A stretch of DNA of 42,443 nucleotides from Betaproteobacteria bacterium. GTDB lineage: Bacteria; Pseudomonadota; Gammaproteobacteria; Burkholderiales; SG8-41. The stretch covers positions 1 through 42,443 of the forward strand of contig JANYDM010000070.1 in assembly GCA_025363575.1 (NCBI GenBank), in the 5' to 3' direction. Of this stretch, positions 33,842 through 42,443 are shown piece after piece. A program made the translations under genes and the position numbers. Each line of letters opens with the position of its first letter. Within the stretch, counting starts at the first letter, position 1. A model generated the notes under the pieces. It searched no databases and was not told the origin of the DNA. It saw only the letters and a program-made list of their open reading frames with translations.

Positions 33842-36694
33842 ATGTCTTATAGCGAGCTGCGCGGCAACTCGTATCTGTTTGGCGCCAACGCGCCATTTAT
33901 CGAGGCGCTGTACGAGCGATATCTTGAAGATCCCGGCGCGGTAGAGCCGCGCTGGCGCAGCTACTTCGACGAACTGCAGAAGCTCGACGCCGGCGTGCGC
34001 GACGTCGCGCACGGACCTATTCAGGATTATTTTGCGCAGCTGGCTCGTCAGCCGCGCGGCGCCACGGCAACCCGCGCCGGCGAGCCGTCGCAACTCAGCG
34101 AAAAACAATACGGCGTGCTGCAGCTTATAGGCGCGTATCGTTTTCAGGGCGCGCGCATAGCGGATGTCGATCCGCTTAAACGTCAGGAACCGCCGGTCAT
34201 CGCCGAGCTCGACCCCGCATATTACGGCCTGGTCGATGCGGATATGGACACCGTGTTCGGCACCGGCTCGCTGGTCGGGCCGCGCGACATGAAGCTAAGG
34301 GACATCCTGCAGCTGCTGCGCGATACGTATTGCCGCACGATAGGCACCGAGTACATGTACATCGCCGACGTGCCGCAAAAACGCTGGATTCAGGAGCGTC
34401 TCGAAGCGTCGCGCGCGACGCCGCAATATGACGTCGACTACAAGAAACACATACTCGAGCGGCTGACGGCGGCGGAAACGCTGGAGCGTTATCTGCACAC
34501 CAAGTATGTCGGTCAGACGCGTTTCTCGCTGGAAGGCGGCGACAGCCTCATTCCGATGCTCGATAAATTGCTGCAGCACGCGGGCGCGGCGGGCGTGCAG
34601 GAACTCGTAATAGGCATGGCGCATCGCGGACGGCTTAACGTGCTCGTGAATACGCTCGGCAAGATGCCGAAGGATTTGTTTGCAGAGTTCGAAGGCAAGC
34701 AGGACGAGTCGACGCTGGCCGGTGACGTCAAATATCACGATGGCTTTTCGTCGAACGTCATGACGCCGGGCGGGCCGCTGCATCTGTCGCTTGCGTTCAA
34801 TCCCTCGCACCTGGAAATCGTCGACCCCGTGGTCGAGGGCTCGGTGCGTGCGCGCCAGCATCGCCGTCGCGACAAGACCGGCGCGCACGTGCTGCCGGTC
34901 CTGATCCACGGCGACGCTTCGTATGCAGGGCAGGGCGTGGTCATGGAAACGCTGAATCTCGCGCAGACGCGCGGCTTCGGCACCGGCGGCACCGTCCACA
35001 TCATAATCAACAACCAGATCGGATTTACGACCTCCGATCTGCGTGATGCGCGCTCGACCTTGTATTGCTCGGACGTATCGAAGATGCTCGAAGTGCCGAT
35101 CTTCCACGTCAACGGCGACGATCCGGAGGCGGTGTGCCTGGCGACCGAGATCGCGCTCGATTTCCGCCTGAAATTCGCGAAGGACGTGGTGCTCGATCTC
35201 GTCTGCTATCGCCGGCTCGGTCACAATGAGCAGGACGAGCCGATGGTCACGCAGCCGCTGATGTACAAGCGGATACATAAGCACCCGACGCCACGAAAAA
35301 TTTACGGCGAACGGCTGGCCAGAGAGGGCGCCGTGGGTGACGCCGTCGCCGAGGACATGGTCAAGACGTACCGTGCCGCGCTCGACGGCGGCTATCATAC
35401 GAACAAGACGATACTGTCGAATTTCAAGCCGCCGTTCGAAGTCAACTGGAAGCCATTCATCGGCACCAAGTGGAACGAGAACGACGATACGCGGCTGCCC
35501 CTCGAGACGCTGAAGCAGCTCGGCCGCAAGGTCGCCGATGTGCCGCCGAATTTCAAGCTGCATCCGCGCGTCGAGAAAATCATGGCGGACCGCCGGTTGA
35601 TGGCCGAGGGCAAGCTGCCGCTGGACTGGGGCATGGCCGAGAACCTGGCCTATGCCACGCTGCTCAACGAAGGCTATTCCGTGCGCATCACCGGGCAGGA
35701 TGTCGGCCGCGGCACGTTCTTTCATCGCCATGCAGTCCTGCACGATCAGAATCGCGAGAAGTGGGATCAGGGCACGCACATGCCGCTGCAGCACATCAGC
35801 GACAAGCAGGGCGACTTCGTCATCATCGATTCGGTGCTGTCGGAGGAAGCAGTACTCGGTTTCGAATACGGATACGCGACCTCGGGGCCCAATGAGCTCG
35901 TCGTATGGGAGGCGCAGTACGGCGATTTCGTCAATGGCGCGCAGGTCGTGATCGACCAGTTCATCTCGTCGGGCGAAATTAAATGGGGCCGCATGTGCGG
36001 GCTCACCATGATGCTGCCGCACGGCTACGAAGGCGCGGGGCCCGAGCATTCGTCGGGCCGCATCGAGCGTTTCCTCCAGCTGTGCGCCGACTACAACATG
36101 CAGGTGTGCGTGCCGGCGACGCCGGTGCAGATGTATTACCTTCTGCGCCGCCAGATGGTGCGCCCGTACCGCAAGCCGCTGATCATTTTTTCGCCGAAGA
36201 GCCTGCTGCGGCACAAGGAGTCGGTGTCGCCGCTCGAGGAATTCGCCAACGATAATTTTCACGCGGTGAACGAGGAGTGGGACGACAACATCGACCCCAA
36301 AGCGGTGAAGCGCATCGTGTTCTGCAGCGGCAAGGTGTTTTATGATTTGCGCGCCGCGCGCCGCGAGCGCGGCATAAGCGACATTCCGCTGGTGCGCATT
36401 GCGCAGCTTTATCCGTTTGCGCACGATGACTTCAAGATGCAGATCGAGAAGTACAAGAACGCAACCGAAATCGTGTGGTGCCAGGAAGAGCCGCGCAATC
36501 AGGGGGCGTGGCATCGAATCCAGCATTATCTGATGCGTCATTTGCTGCCGCATCAGAAGCTCACTTACGCGGGGCGCGATTCGTGGGCGACGCCGGCGGC
36601 AGGCTATAAATCGCTGCACGACAAGCAGCAAAAAGAACTCGTCAATCTGGCGCTGACGGTGGGCGCCGCATCGCGCGCCGACGGCACGAAATAA
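33842..36694 (+). CDS. odhA: 2-oxoglutarate dehydrogenase E1 component
   Basis: E1 decarboxylates 2-oxoglutarate on thiamine diphosphate and passes the succinyl group to OdhB. The 950-residue protein has the usual N-terminal E2-binding segment (NSYLFGANAPFIEALYERYL), the IGMAHRGRLNVLVNTLGK block, the thiamine motif region HGDASYAGQGVVMETLNL to HIIINNQIGFTTS, and the C-terminal transketolase part with GQDVGRGTFFHRHA and LPHGYEGAGPEHSSGRIER. Length is slightly above that of E. coli SucA. The subunit order odhA-odhB-lpdA follows. Confidence 0.98.
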   Translation: MSYSELRGNSYLFGANAPFIEALYERYLEDPGAVEPRWRSYFDELQKLDAGVRDVAHGPIQDYFAQLARQPRGATATRAGEPSQLSEKQYGVLQLIGAYRFQGARIADVDPLKRQEPPVIAELDPAYYGLVDADMDTVFGTGSLVGPRDMKLRDILQLLRDTYCRTIGTEYMYIADVPQKRWIQERLEASRATPQYDVDYKKHILERLTAAETLERYLHTKYVGQTRFSLEGGDSLIPMLDKLLQHAGAAGVQELVIGMAHRGRLNVLVNTLGKMPKDLFAEFEGKQDESTLAGDVKYHDGFSSNVMTPGGPLHLSLAFNPSHLEIVDPVVEGSVRARQHRRRDKTGAHVLPVLIHGDASYAGQGVVMETLNLAQTRGFGTGGTVHIIINNQIGFTTSDLRDARSTLYCSDVSKMLEVPIFHVNGDDPEAVCLATEIALDFRLKFAKDVVLDLVCYRRLGHNEQDEPMVTQPLMYKRIHKHPTPRKIYGERLAREGAVGDAVAEDMVKTYRAALDGGYHTNKTILSNFKPPFEVNWKPFIGTKWNENDDTRLPLETLKQLGRKVADVPPNFKLHPRVEKIMADRRLMAEGKLPLDWGMAENLAYATLLNEGYSVRITGQDVGRGTFFHRHAVLHDQNREKWDQGTHMPLQHISDKQGDFVIIDSVLSEEAVLGFEYGYATSGPNELVVWEAQYGDFVNGAQVVIDQFISSGEIKWGRMCGLTMMLPHGYEGAGPEHSSGRIERFLQLCADYNMQVCVPATPVQMYYLLRRQMVRPYRKPLIIFSPKSLLRHKESVSPLEEFANDNFHAVNEEWDDNIDPKAVKRIVFCSGKVFYDLRAARRERGISDIPLVRIAQLYPFAHDDFKMQIEKYKNATEIVWCQEEPRNQGAWHRIQHYLMRHLLPHQKLTYAGRDSWATPAAGYKSLHDKQQKELVNLALTVGAASRADGTK

Positions 36695-36714
36695 GCATCT
36701 GAACTGGAGCAAGC

Positions 36715-37929
36715 ATGTTAGTTGAAGTCAAAGTGCCGCAACTCTCGGAATCCGTGGCCGAGGCGACACTGGTGTCGTGGCACAAGAAAGTCGGCGAATA
36801 CGTCAAGCGCGACGAGAACCTGGTCGACATCGAGACCGACAAGGTCGTGCTGGAAACGCCGGCCCCCGATTCCGGCGTGCTGGTCAAGATCGTTAAAGGC
36901 GATGGCGGGACCGTGGCCAGCAAGGAAATCATCGCTACTATAGACACCGACGCGAAAGCGGCGGCAGCGCCGGCAACGGCGGCCAGCGCACCGGCGGCTG
37001 CACCGGCGCAATCCGCAGCACCCGCCATCATGCCGGCCGCGCAGAAGATCGCGGCCGAAAACAAGATAGATCCCGGCACCTTGAGCGGCAGCGGTCGCGG
37101 CGGCCGTGTGACCAAGGGCGATGTGCTCGACGCCGTGCAGGGAACGCAGCCAGCGGCCAAAGCACCGTTTGCCCCCGCTGCGCCGATGCGTGCGTCGGCG
37201 CCGCCCATCGATCTCAGTGCGCTCGGCGACCGGCCGGAACAGCGCGTACCGATGTCGCGCCTGCGCGCGCGCATCGCCGAGCGTCTGGTGCAGTCCCAGG
37301 CAACCGCCGCGATACTGACGACGTTCAACGAAGCGAACATGCAGCCGGTCATCGAGTTGCGTAACCGCTACAAGGACAAATTTGAGAAAGAACACGGCGT
37401 CAAGCTGGGGTTCATGTCTTTCTTCGTCAAAGCTGCAGTCAGCGCGCTTAAACGCTATCCGCTGGTCAATGCATCGATCGACGGTAACGACATCATCTAT
37501 CACGGCTACTTCGACATCGGGATTGCTGTCGGCAGCCCGCGCGGGCTCGTCGTGCCGATTATCCGCAACGCGGACCAGATGTCGCTCGCGGATATCGAGA
37601 AGCAAATAGCGGAGTTCGGCAAGCGTGCGCAGGATGGCAAGCTGACGATAGAGGAGCTCACTGGCGGCACGTTCTCGATTTCAAACGGCGGCGTGTTCGG
37701 CTCGATGCTGTCGACGCCCATCATCAACCCGCCGCAAAGCGCGATCCTCGGCGTGCATGCGACCAAAGACCGCGCGGTGGTCGAGAACGGCCAGATCGTG
37801 GTCCGCCCCATGAACTATCTCGCGCTATCGTACGATCATCGCATCATCGACGGCCGTGAAGCCGTGCTCGCCCTGGTCGCGATGAAAGACGCGCTCGAAG
37901 ACCCGGCGCGCATGCTGCTCGATCTCTAA
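36715..37929 (+). CDS. odhB: 2-oxoglutarate dehydrogenase E2 component (dihydrolipoyllysine succinyltransferase)
   Basis: The 404-residue protein has one lipoyl domain with the lipoyl-lysine Lys43 in [14 protein letters not shown], an Ala/Pro-rich flexible linker (about residues 80-105), an E3-binding domain ([19 protein letters not shown]), a second linker, and a catalytic domain ending in [17 protein letters not shown] with the HRxxDG His and Asp both present. It forms the core of the complex with OdhA and Lpd. A GGAG ribosome site precedes ATG 36715. It ends 13 bases before lpdA. Confidence 0.97.
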   Translation: MLVEVKVPQLSESVAEATLVSWHKKVGEYVKRDENLVDIETDKVVLETPAPDSGVLVKIVKGDGGTVASKEIIATIDTDAKAAAAPATAASAPAAAPAQSAAPAIMPAAQKIAAENKIDPGTLSGSGRGGRVTKGDVLDAVQGTQPAAKAPFAPAAPMRASAPPIDLSALGDRPEQRVPMSRLRARIAERLVQSQATAAILTTFNEANMQPVIELRNRYKDKFEKEHGVKLGFMSFFVKAAVSALKRYPLVNASIDGNDIIYHGYFDIGIAVGSPRGLVVPIIRNADQMSLADIEKQIAEFGKRAQDGKLTIEELTGGTFSISNGGVFGSMLSTPIINPPQSAILGVHATKDRAVVENGQIVVRPMNYLALSYDHRIIDGREAVLALVAMKDALEDPARMLLDL

Positions 37930-37942
37930 ACCGGCGTTTGCC

Positions 37943-39379
37943 ATGGCCAAATTTTTTGACGTCGTAGTCATCGGCGGCGGGCCGGGCGGCTATATCGCCG
38001 CCATTCGCTCCGCCCAGCTCGGCTTGAAGACGGCATGCATCGACGAGGCGAGCACGCCGGACGGCAAACCGGCCCTCGGCGGCACTTGCACCAACGTCGG
38101 CTGCATCCCGTCCAAAGCGCTGCTGCAGTCCTCCGAGAACTACGAGCACGCCGGCCACCAATTCGCCGAACACGGAATCCAGGTCAAGGGTTTGAGCGTC
38201 GACGTCACGCAAATGCTCGCGCGCAAGGATAAGGTCGTCAAGCAGAACAACGACGGCATCGTTTTCCTGTTCAAGAAGAATAAAGTCGAGTTTCTGCACG
38301 GGCGCGGCAGTTTCGCGGGCTTGTCAAAAGCGGCGGGCAGCGACGGCATAGAGATCAAGGTCGCCGGCAAGGCCGCCGAGGCCGTGGTCGCGAAGCACGT
38401 CATCATCGCCACGGGATCGAATCCGCGCGCGTTGCCCGGCGCTGACTTCGACGAGAAGACCATACTTTCGAACACCGGCGCGCTTGCGATTACGGAAGTG
38501 CCCAAACGTCTGGGCGTCATAGGCGCCGGCGTGATCGGCCTTGAAATGGGCAGCGTGTGGCGACGGCTGGGCGCCGAAGTCACCATACTCGAGGCATTGC
38601 CGGTATTTCTCGGCGCCGTGGACGAGCAGATCGCGAAAGAAGCGGCCAAGGTGTTTGCCAAGCAGTCGCTGACGATATATACCGGCGTCAAGATCACGAA
38701 AGTCACCAGCAAGAAAACCGTGACGGTGGAATACACGGACAGTGCAGGTGCTGCCCAAACCGCGACTTTCGACAAACTGATTGTCTCCATTGGACGCGTA
38801 CCTAACACGACTGGGCTGGATGCAGCGCAGGCTGGCGTCAATCTGGACGAGCGCGGCTTCGTCACGGTCGACGATAACTGCCGCACCAACGTGGCGAATG
38901 TGTGGGCGATCGGCGACGTCGTGCGTGGTCCGATGCTCGCGCACAAGGCCGAAGAGGAAGGCGTGGCGGTGGCCGAGCGCATCGCGGGCAAGCATGGACA
39001 CGTCGATTTCAATACCGTGCCCTGGGTTATTTACACTTCACCGGAAATAGCCTGGGTCGGCAAGACCGAGCAGCAACTGAAGGCCGCTGGCGTCGAGTAC
39101 CGTGCCGGTACGTTCCCATTCATGGCTAACGGGCGGGCGCGGGCGCTCGGCGACACGACGGGCATGGTGAAAATGCTGGCGGATGCCAAGACCGACCGCA
39201 TTCTCGGCGTGCATATTATCGGGCCGATGGCTTCCGAGCTGATCGCCGAAGCGGTCGTCGCAATGGAATTCGGCGCGTCTAGCGAAGACATAGCGATGAT
39301 CTGCCATGCGCATCCTTCGCTGTCCGAAGCGATGAAGGAAGCGGCGCTCGCGGTCGACAAGCGCACGTTGAATCTCTGA
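37943..39379 (+). CDS. lpdA: Dihydrolipoamide dehydrogenase (E3)
   Basis: E3 reoxidises the lipoyl groups of the 2-oxoglutarate (and probably other) dehydrogenase complexes and reduces NAD+. The 478-residue product has the FAD motif [20 protein letters not shown], the redox disulfide GGTCTNVGC (Cys49, Cys54), the NAD motif [20 protein letters not shown], the second FAD contact [20 protein letters not shown] and the C-terminal [14 protein letters not shown] with the catalytic His-Glu pair. As the only clear Lpd in the window it may also serve the E1-E2 operon at 7000-10269. Confidence 0.98.
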   Translation: MAKFFDVVVIGGGPGGYIAAIRSAQLGLKTACIDEASTPDGKPALGGTCTNVGCIPSKALLQSSENYEHAGHQFAEHGIQVKGLSVDVTQMLARKDKVVKQNNDGIVFLFKKNKVEFLHGRGSFAGLSKAAGSDGIEIKVAGKAAEAVVAKHVIIATGSNPRALPGADFDEKTILSNTGALAITEVPKRLGVIGAGVIGLEMGSVWRRLGAEVTILEALPVFLGAVDEQIAKEAAKVFAKQSLTIYTGVKITKVTSKKTVTVEYTDSAGAAQTATFDKLIVSIGRVPNTTGLDAAQAGVNLDERGFVTVDDNCRTNVANVWAIGDVVRGPMLAHKAEEEGVAVAERIAGKHGHVDFNTVPWVIYTSPEIAWVGKTEQQLKAAGVEYRAGTFPFMANGRARALGDTTGMVKMLADAKTDRILGVHIIGPMASELIAEAVVAMEFGASSEDIAMICHAHPSLSEAMKEAALAVDKRTLNL

Positions 39380-39410
39380 CGCGCTGCGGCTGCAGAGTCA
39401 GGCGCTCCAA

Positions 39411-40550
39411 GTGAACGAGGACGCGCGCGCCGGGGCCGGCAACCGCTACGGCCATTACGCATTGCCCGAAGACAGTTCCGACATTCTGGGCTGGGTACGC
39501 CAGCATGGGCAGGCCCATGGCTTCGAGCTCGATGCATCGCAGCTCACTGCCTTGCAGGTGCTGCAAGGCGTCTACGAGGATCTGATTGCGCTGGAGCGCC
39601 TCGAAGCCTCGCTGATCCGCCTGCTCGCGCGCAAGCAGACCGTGCGCGGGGCCTACCTGTGGGGCGGTGTCGGCCGCGGCAAGAGCTTCCTGATGGACAG
39701 CTTTTATAATTGCGCGCCGGTCGCGCGCAAAAAGCGCATTCATTTTCATCGGTTCATGCAGGAAATCCATCACGCGCTGAACCACTATCAGGGCAGGGAA
39801 GATCCGCTTTCCCTCATCGCGCGGGACATTGCGAAGGACACGCGCCTGCTGTGCCTCGATGAATTCCACGTCACCGACATTACCGACGCCATGCTGATGC
39901 GGCGCCTGCTTGAAGGTCTGTTCGAGCATGGCGCGGTGCTGGTGACGACTTCGAACCAGCAGCCCGATGACCTTTACAAGAACGGCCTGCAGCGCACGCA
40001 GTTCCTGCCGGCGATCGAGCTCATCAAGCGCAACCTGCACGTCGTCAACGTCGATGGCGGGACAGATTACCGGTTGCGCGAGCTCGAGCGGGCCGGCGTA
40101 TATCACACCGGCGCCGATGCGCAAGCGCGGCTGGAGCAGGCATTCATCAACATCGCGCGTCATGAGTCCGCCGATAGTTGCGATCTCGAAATCGAAGGAC
40201 GCACTATCCGTGCACGGCGGCTGGCGCGCGGCGTGGCATGGTTTGACTTCCGCGAGCTGTGTGATGGTCCGCGCGGCAAGGCGGATTACATCGAGCTCGC
40301 GCGGCGTTACCATACCGTGCTGTTGTCGGGCATTCCCGAATTCAAGATAGACGAAACCGACGTCGTGCGGCGCTTTACCTGGCTGATCGACGAGTTTTAT
40401 GATCGCCGCGTCAAGCTGATCGTGTCGGCGGCCGCACCGCCGGGCCGGCTATATGCGTGGGCCGAAGGCGGCGACCAGTTCGAGCGCACCATCAGCCGCC
40501 TGATCGAGATGCAGACACACGATTACCTGAGCCAGCCGCATCTGCCGTAA
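39411..40550 (+). CDS. zapE: Cell division protein ZapE (AFG1-like ATPase)
   Basis: ZapE is an AFG1-type P-loop ATPase linked to the Z-ring in E. coli; the mitochondrial relative helps remove damaged respiratory proteins. The 379-residue product has Walker A in LWGGVGRGKSFLMDSFY, HFHRFMQEIHHAL, Walker B in LLCLDEFHVTDITDAMLM, sensor TSNQQPDDLYKNGLQR and the C-terminal RFTWLIDEFYDRRVKLIVSA, all family hallmarks. Translation appears to start with GTG at 39411; no earlier ATG fits. Its place directly after lpdA is common in betaproteobacteria and agrees with a role in respiratory-protein quality control. Confidence 0.95.
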   Translation: MNEDARAGAGNRYGHYALPEDSSDILGWVRQHGQAHGFELDASQLTALQVLQGVYEDLIALERLEASLIRLLARKQTVRGAYLWGGVGRGKSFLMDSFYNCAPVARKKRIHFHRFMQEIHHALNHYQGREDPLSLIARDIAKDTRLLCLDEFHVTDITDAMLMRRLLEGLFEHGAVLVTTSNQQPDDLYKNGLQRTQFLPAIELIKRNLHVVNVDGGTDYRLRELERAGVYHTGADAQARLEQAFINIARHESADSCDLEIEGRTIRARRLARGVAWFDFRELCDGPRGKADYIELARRYHTVLLSGIPEFKIDETDVVRRFTWLIDEFYDRRVKLIVSAAAPPGRLYAWAEGGDQFERTISRLIEMQTHDYLSQPHLP

Positions 40551-40569
40551 TTCCACAGGAGAGATCATC

Positions 40570-41559
40570 ATGGAGAAATTCAAGGCGTTCCGCATCTTCG
40601 AAGAAAACGGCAAAGGCGCGGGGCGTCTTGTCGACATGACTCTCGACGAACTCGACGCGGGCGAAGTGGTCATCAAAGTCGCGTATTCGAGCGTCAATTT
40701 CAAGGACGCGCTGGCCGGTACCGGCACCGGCGGCAAGATCGTGCGCCGCTACCCGTGTGTCGGCGGCATCGACAGCGCCGGCACGGTGGTCTCGTCGAGC
40801 GACAGTCGCTTCAAGTCTGGCGACGAAGTGATATGCACAAGCTACGATTTTGCGATGGCACATGACGGCGGTTACGCCGGCTATGCGCGCGTGCCCGCCG
40901 CCTGGGTCGTGCCTTTGCCCGCGGGATTGACGCTGTTCGATGCGATGGCGATCGGTACCGCCGGCTACACATCGGGATTGGCTGTGCATCTGCTCGAACA
41001 CAACGGCATGGCGCCTGCCAACGGCAAAGTCGTGGTCAACGGGGCAACCGGCGGCTGCGCGAGCATCGCAATCGATATGCTCGCGGGGCGCGGTTATCAG
41101 GTGACGGCCGTCACCGGCAAGGCTGGCGAGCATGCGTATTTGAAAGAAATAGGCGCCGCTGAGGTTCTCGGCCGCGACGCGTTGAAGCTCGGTACACGGC
41201 CGCTCGAAAAAGGTGTGTGGGCCGCGGCCTTCGATTCGGTCGGCGGCGAACAGTTGTCCGCGTTGACGCGCTGCATGCAGCAAAACGGCCTGATCGGCAG
41301 CTTCGGTAATGCAAGTGGCATCGAGCTCAACACGACTGTGCTGCCCTTCATCCTGCGCGGCGTGCGCCTCATCGGTGTAGATTCGGGTTACACGCCCATG
41401 GATACCCGGAGACGCGTCTGGGAGCGGCTGGGTTCCGACCTGAAGCCGCGGCATCTCAAAAATATCACGCACTCGATTACGCTGCAGCAATTGCCGGAGA
41501 CCTTCACGGCCATGCTGAAGCAGGAAACGAGAGGCAGAACCGTAGTCAAGATAGAATAA
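40570..41559 (+). CDS. acuI: AcuI-type acryloyl-CoA reductase / YhdH-family quinone oxidoreductase
   Basis: The 329-residue MDR-superfamily protein has the YhdH/AcuI pattern: SSVNFKDALAGTGTGGKIVR, YPCVGGIDSAGTVV, IGTAGYTSGLAVHLLE, the NADPH motif VVNGATGGCASIAIDML (family: V.GA.GGVGS.A) and FDSVGGEQLS. It has no structural-zinc Cys cluster. AcuI reduces acryloyl-CoA to propionyl-CoA with NADPH, detoxifying acrylate from DMSP or 3-hydroxypropionate routes. An AGGAGAG ribosome site precedes ATG 40570. It lies 37 bases before propionate-CoA ligase, which supports a propionyl-CoA role rather than a generic quinone reductase. Confidence 0.88.
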   Translation: MEKFKAFRIFEENGKGAGRLVDMTLDELDAGEVVIKVAYSSVNFKDALAGTGTGGKIVRRYPCVGGIDSAGTVVSSSDSRFKSGDEVICTSYDFAMAHDGGYAGYARVPAAWVVPLPAGLTLFDAMAIGTAGYTSGLAVHLLEHNGMAPANGKVVVNGATGGCASIAIDMLAGRGYQVTAVTGKAGEHAYLKEIGAAEVLGRDALKLGTRPLEKGVWAAAFDSVGGEQLSALTRCMQQNGLIGSFGNASGIELNTTVLPFILRGVRLIGVDSGYTPMDTRRRVWERLGSDLKPRHLKNITHSITLQQLPETFTAMLKQETRGRTVVKIE

Positions 41560-41596
41560 GCCGGCGTCCGCTGCGCTCGCGCACATAGGAGGGGAC

Positions 41597-42443
41597 ATGG
41601 CCACTTACAAGGAATTCCACCGGCGCTCGATCGACGAGCCCGAGGCGTTCTGGGGCGAGCAGGCGCATTTTATCGACTGGCACAAACCGTTCGGCAAAGT
41701 CCTCGATTACAGCCGGCCGCCGTTCGCACGGTGGTTTGTCGGCGGCGAGACCAATCTGTGCCACAACGCAGTCGACCGCCATCTTGAGAAACGCGCCGGC
41801 CAGAATGCGCTGATTTTTATTTCGACCGAAACCGGTCAGAATAAAAACTACACGTTTCGGGAGCTACATACCGAGGTCAATCGCTGCGCCGCGGTGTTCC
41901 GCGAACTCGGCGTGCGCAAAGGCGACCGCATCCTGATCTACATGCCGATGATCCCGGAAGCTGTGTTCGCGATGCTCGCGTGCGTGCGCCTCGGTGCAAT
42001 CCATTCTGTCGTGTTCGGCGGCTTTGCGGCGCATAGCCTTGCGTCGCGCATCGACGATGCGAAACCGAAAATCCTGTTTACCGCCGACGCCGGCATGCGC
42101 GGCGGCAGGGCGATTCCGTACAAAGGCCTGGTCGACGAGGCGACCCGTCTCGCGGAGCACCCGCCGCAGCACGTGGTGATTGTCAATCGCGGCATCGCGG
42201 ATTTCGCGCGCATAGACGGTCGCGATATCGATTACGCGCAATTGCGCGAACGGAATTTGTCCGCGCGGGTGCCGGTGGTCTGGCTGGAGTCGAGCGAGCC
42301 ATCGTACATACTTTACACGTCGGGCACGACAGGCAAGCCGAAGGGCGTGCAGCGCGATACCGGCGGCTACGCGGTCGCCCTGGCCGCGAGCATGCAGCAT
42401 ATCTACTGCGGCAAACCCGGTGATGCCATGTTCACGACGTCCG
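41597..42443 (+). CDS. prpE: Propionate-CoA ligase, N-terminal part (3' truncated by window)
   Basis: My own translation from ATG 41597 runs open to the window end (282 codons). It begins MATYKEFHRRSIDEPEAFWG and shows the acyl-CoA synthetase layout: FARWFVGGETNLCHNAVDRH, the YMPMIPEAVFAMLACVRLGA helix, HSVVFGGFAAHSLASRI, and the adenylate loop YILYTSGTTGKPKG (residues 237-250) followed by VQRDTGGYAVAL. TSGTTG and VQRDTGGY are the PrpE form; acetyl-CoA synthetases usually read TSGSTG and VLHTTGGY. It activates propionate to propionyl-CoA via propionyl-AMP. A strong AGGAGGGG ribosome site lies at 41587-41594. It supplies the substrate for PrpC on the other side of the TCA operon. The C-terminal domain with the catalytic and acetylatable Lys is outside the window. 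Confidence 0.93.
   Translation, partial: MATYKEFHRRSIDEPEAFWGEQAHFIDWHKPFGKVLDYSRPPFARWFVGGETNLCHNAVDRHLEKRAGQNALIFISTETGQNKNYTFRELHTEVNRCAAVFRELGVRKGDRILIYMPMIPEAVFAMLACVRLGAIHSVVFGGFAAHSLASRIDDAKPKILFTADAGMRGGRAIPYKGLVDEATRLAEHPPQHVVIVNRGIADFARIDGRDIDYAQLRERNLSARVPVVWLESSEPSYILYTSGTTGKPKGVQRDTGGYAVALAASMQHIYCGKPGDAMFTTS

Noticed and set aside
34295..36712. An 805-codon open frame on the minus strand opposite odhA, and similar long antisense frames (590-1912, 29757-31445, 32444-34108)
   Set aside because: They lie wholly opposite well-supported genes, have Arg/His-rich sequence with no family pattern, and are what high-GC codon use produces on the opposite strand.

Overview
The window is a stretch of bacterial chromosome with high GC. 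It most resembles a betaproteobacterium of the order Burkholderiales. The evidence is the gene order sdhC-sdhD-sdhA-sdhB-sdhE-gltA-odhA-odhB-lpdA-zapE, two orphan periplasmic receptors of the tripartite tricarboxylate (Bug) family, and a prpC/prpD/prpF/aconitase methylcitrate cluster. I saw no phage, transposase, rRNA, tRNA or CRISPR array. Coding density is high and no gap without a gene exceeds about 180 bases.

Layout. (1) 1-6365: the tail of a fumarylacetoacetate-hydrolase-fold enzyme, a secreted protein of unknown function, an E3-like FAD disulfide oxidoreductase, a convergent Bug receptor, then a run of a PuuE-like deacetylase, a divergent CapA-like protein and a TauD-like dioxygenase that overlaps it. 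(2) 6366-10269, minus strand: a 2-oxoacid dehydrogenase operon (E1alpha, E1beta, E2) ending in a small cupin gene, with one repeat element inside it and another after it. (3) 10445-15148: release factor 3, a luciferase-like flavin oxidoreductase, and a minus-strand alkylation-repair pair (Ada/AlkA fusion, then Ogt). (4) 15251-27727, minus strand: M19 dipeptidase-like protein, malate dehydrogenase with its own terminator, then prpC, a DUF3147 membrane protein, prpD, a DUF3617 secreted protein, prpF and two tandem AcnA-type aconitases. (5) 27869-40550, plus strand: a Bug receptor, then succinate dehydrogenase, citrate synthase, the 2-oxoglutarate dehydrogenase complex and zapE. (6) 40570-42443: an AcuI-like acryloyl-CoA reductase and the first 282 codons of propionate-CoA ligase, cut by the window end.

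How the genes fit together. The right two thirds form a carbon-oxidation island. Citrate synthase, two aconitases, 2-oxoglutarate dehydrogenase, succinate dehydrogenase and malate dehydrogenase supply most of the TCA cycle; isocitrate dehydrogenase, succinyl-CoA synthetase and fumarase are not here. Propionyl-CoA made by PrpE or AcuI would enter the 2-methylcitrate cycle through PrpC and PrpD, with PrpF and an aconitase. The cleaving enzyme PrpB and the regulator PrpR are not in the window.

The points most worth a second look are: the aconitase pair beside both prpD and prpF, with a Ser/Arg difference at residue 674; a short in-frame remnant of an aconitase 3' end between the two copies; an M19 'dipeptidase' lacking half of the expected metal ligands; and a CapA-like protein with changed ligand positions. 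I found no clearly new defence or mobile system. Most of the window is ordinary central metabolism.
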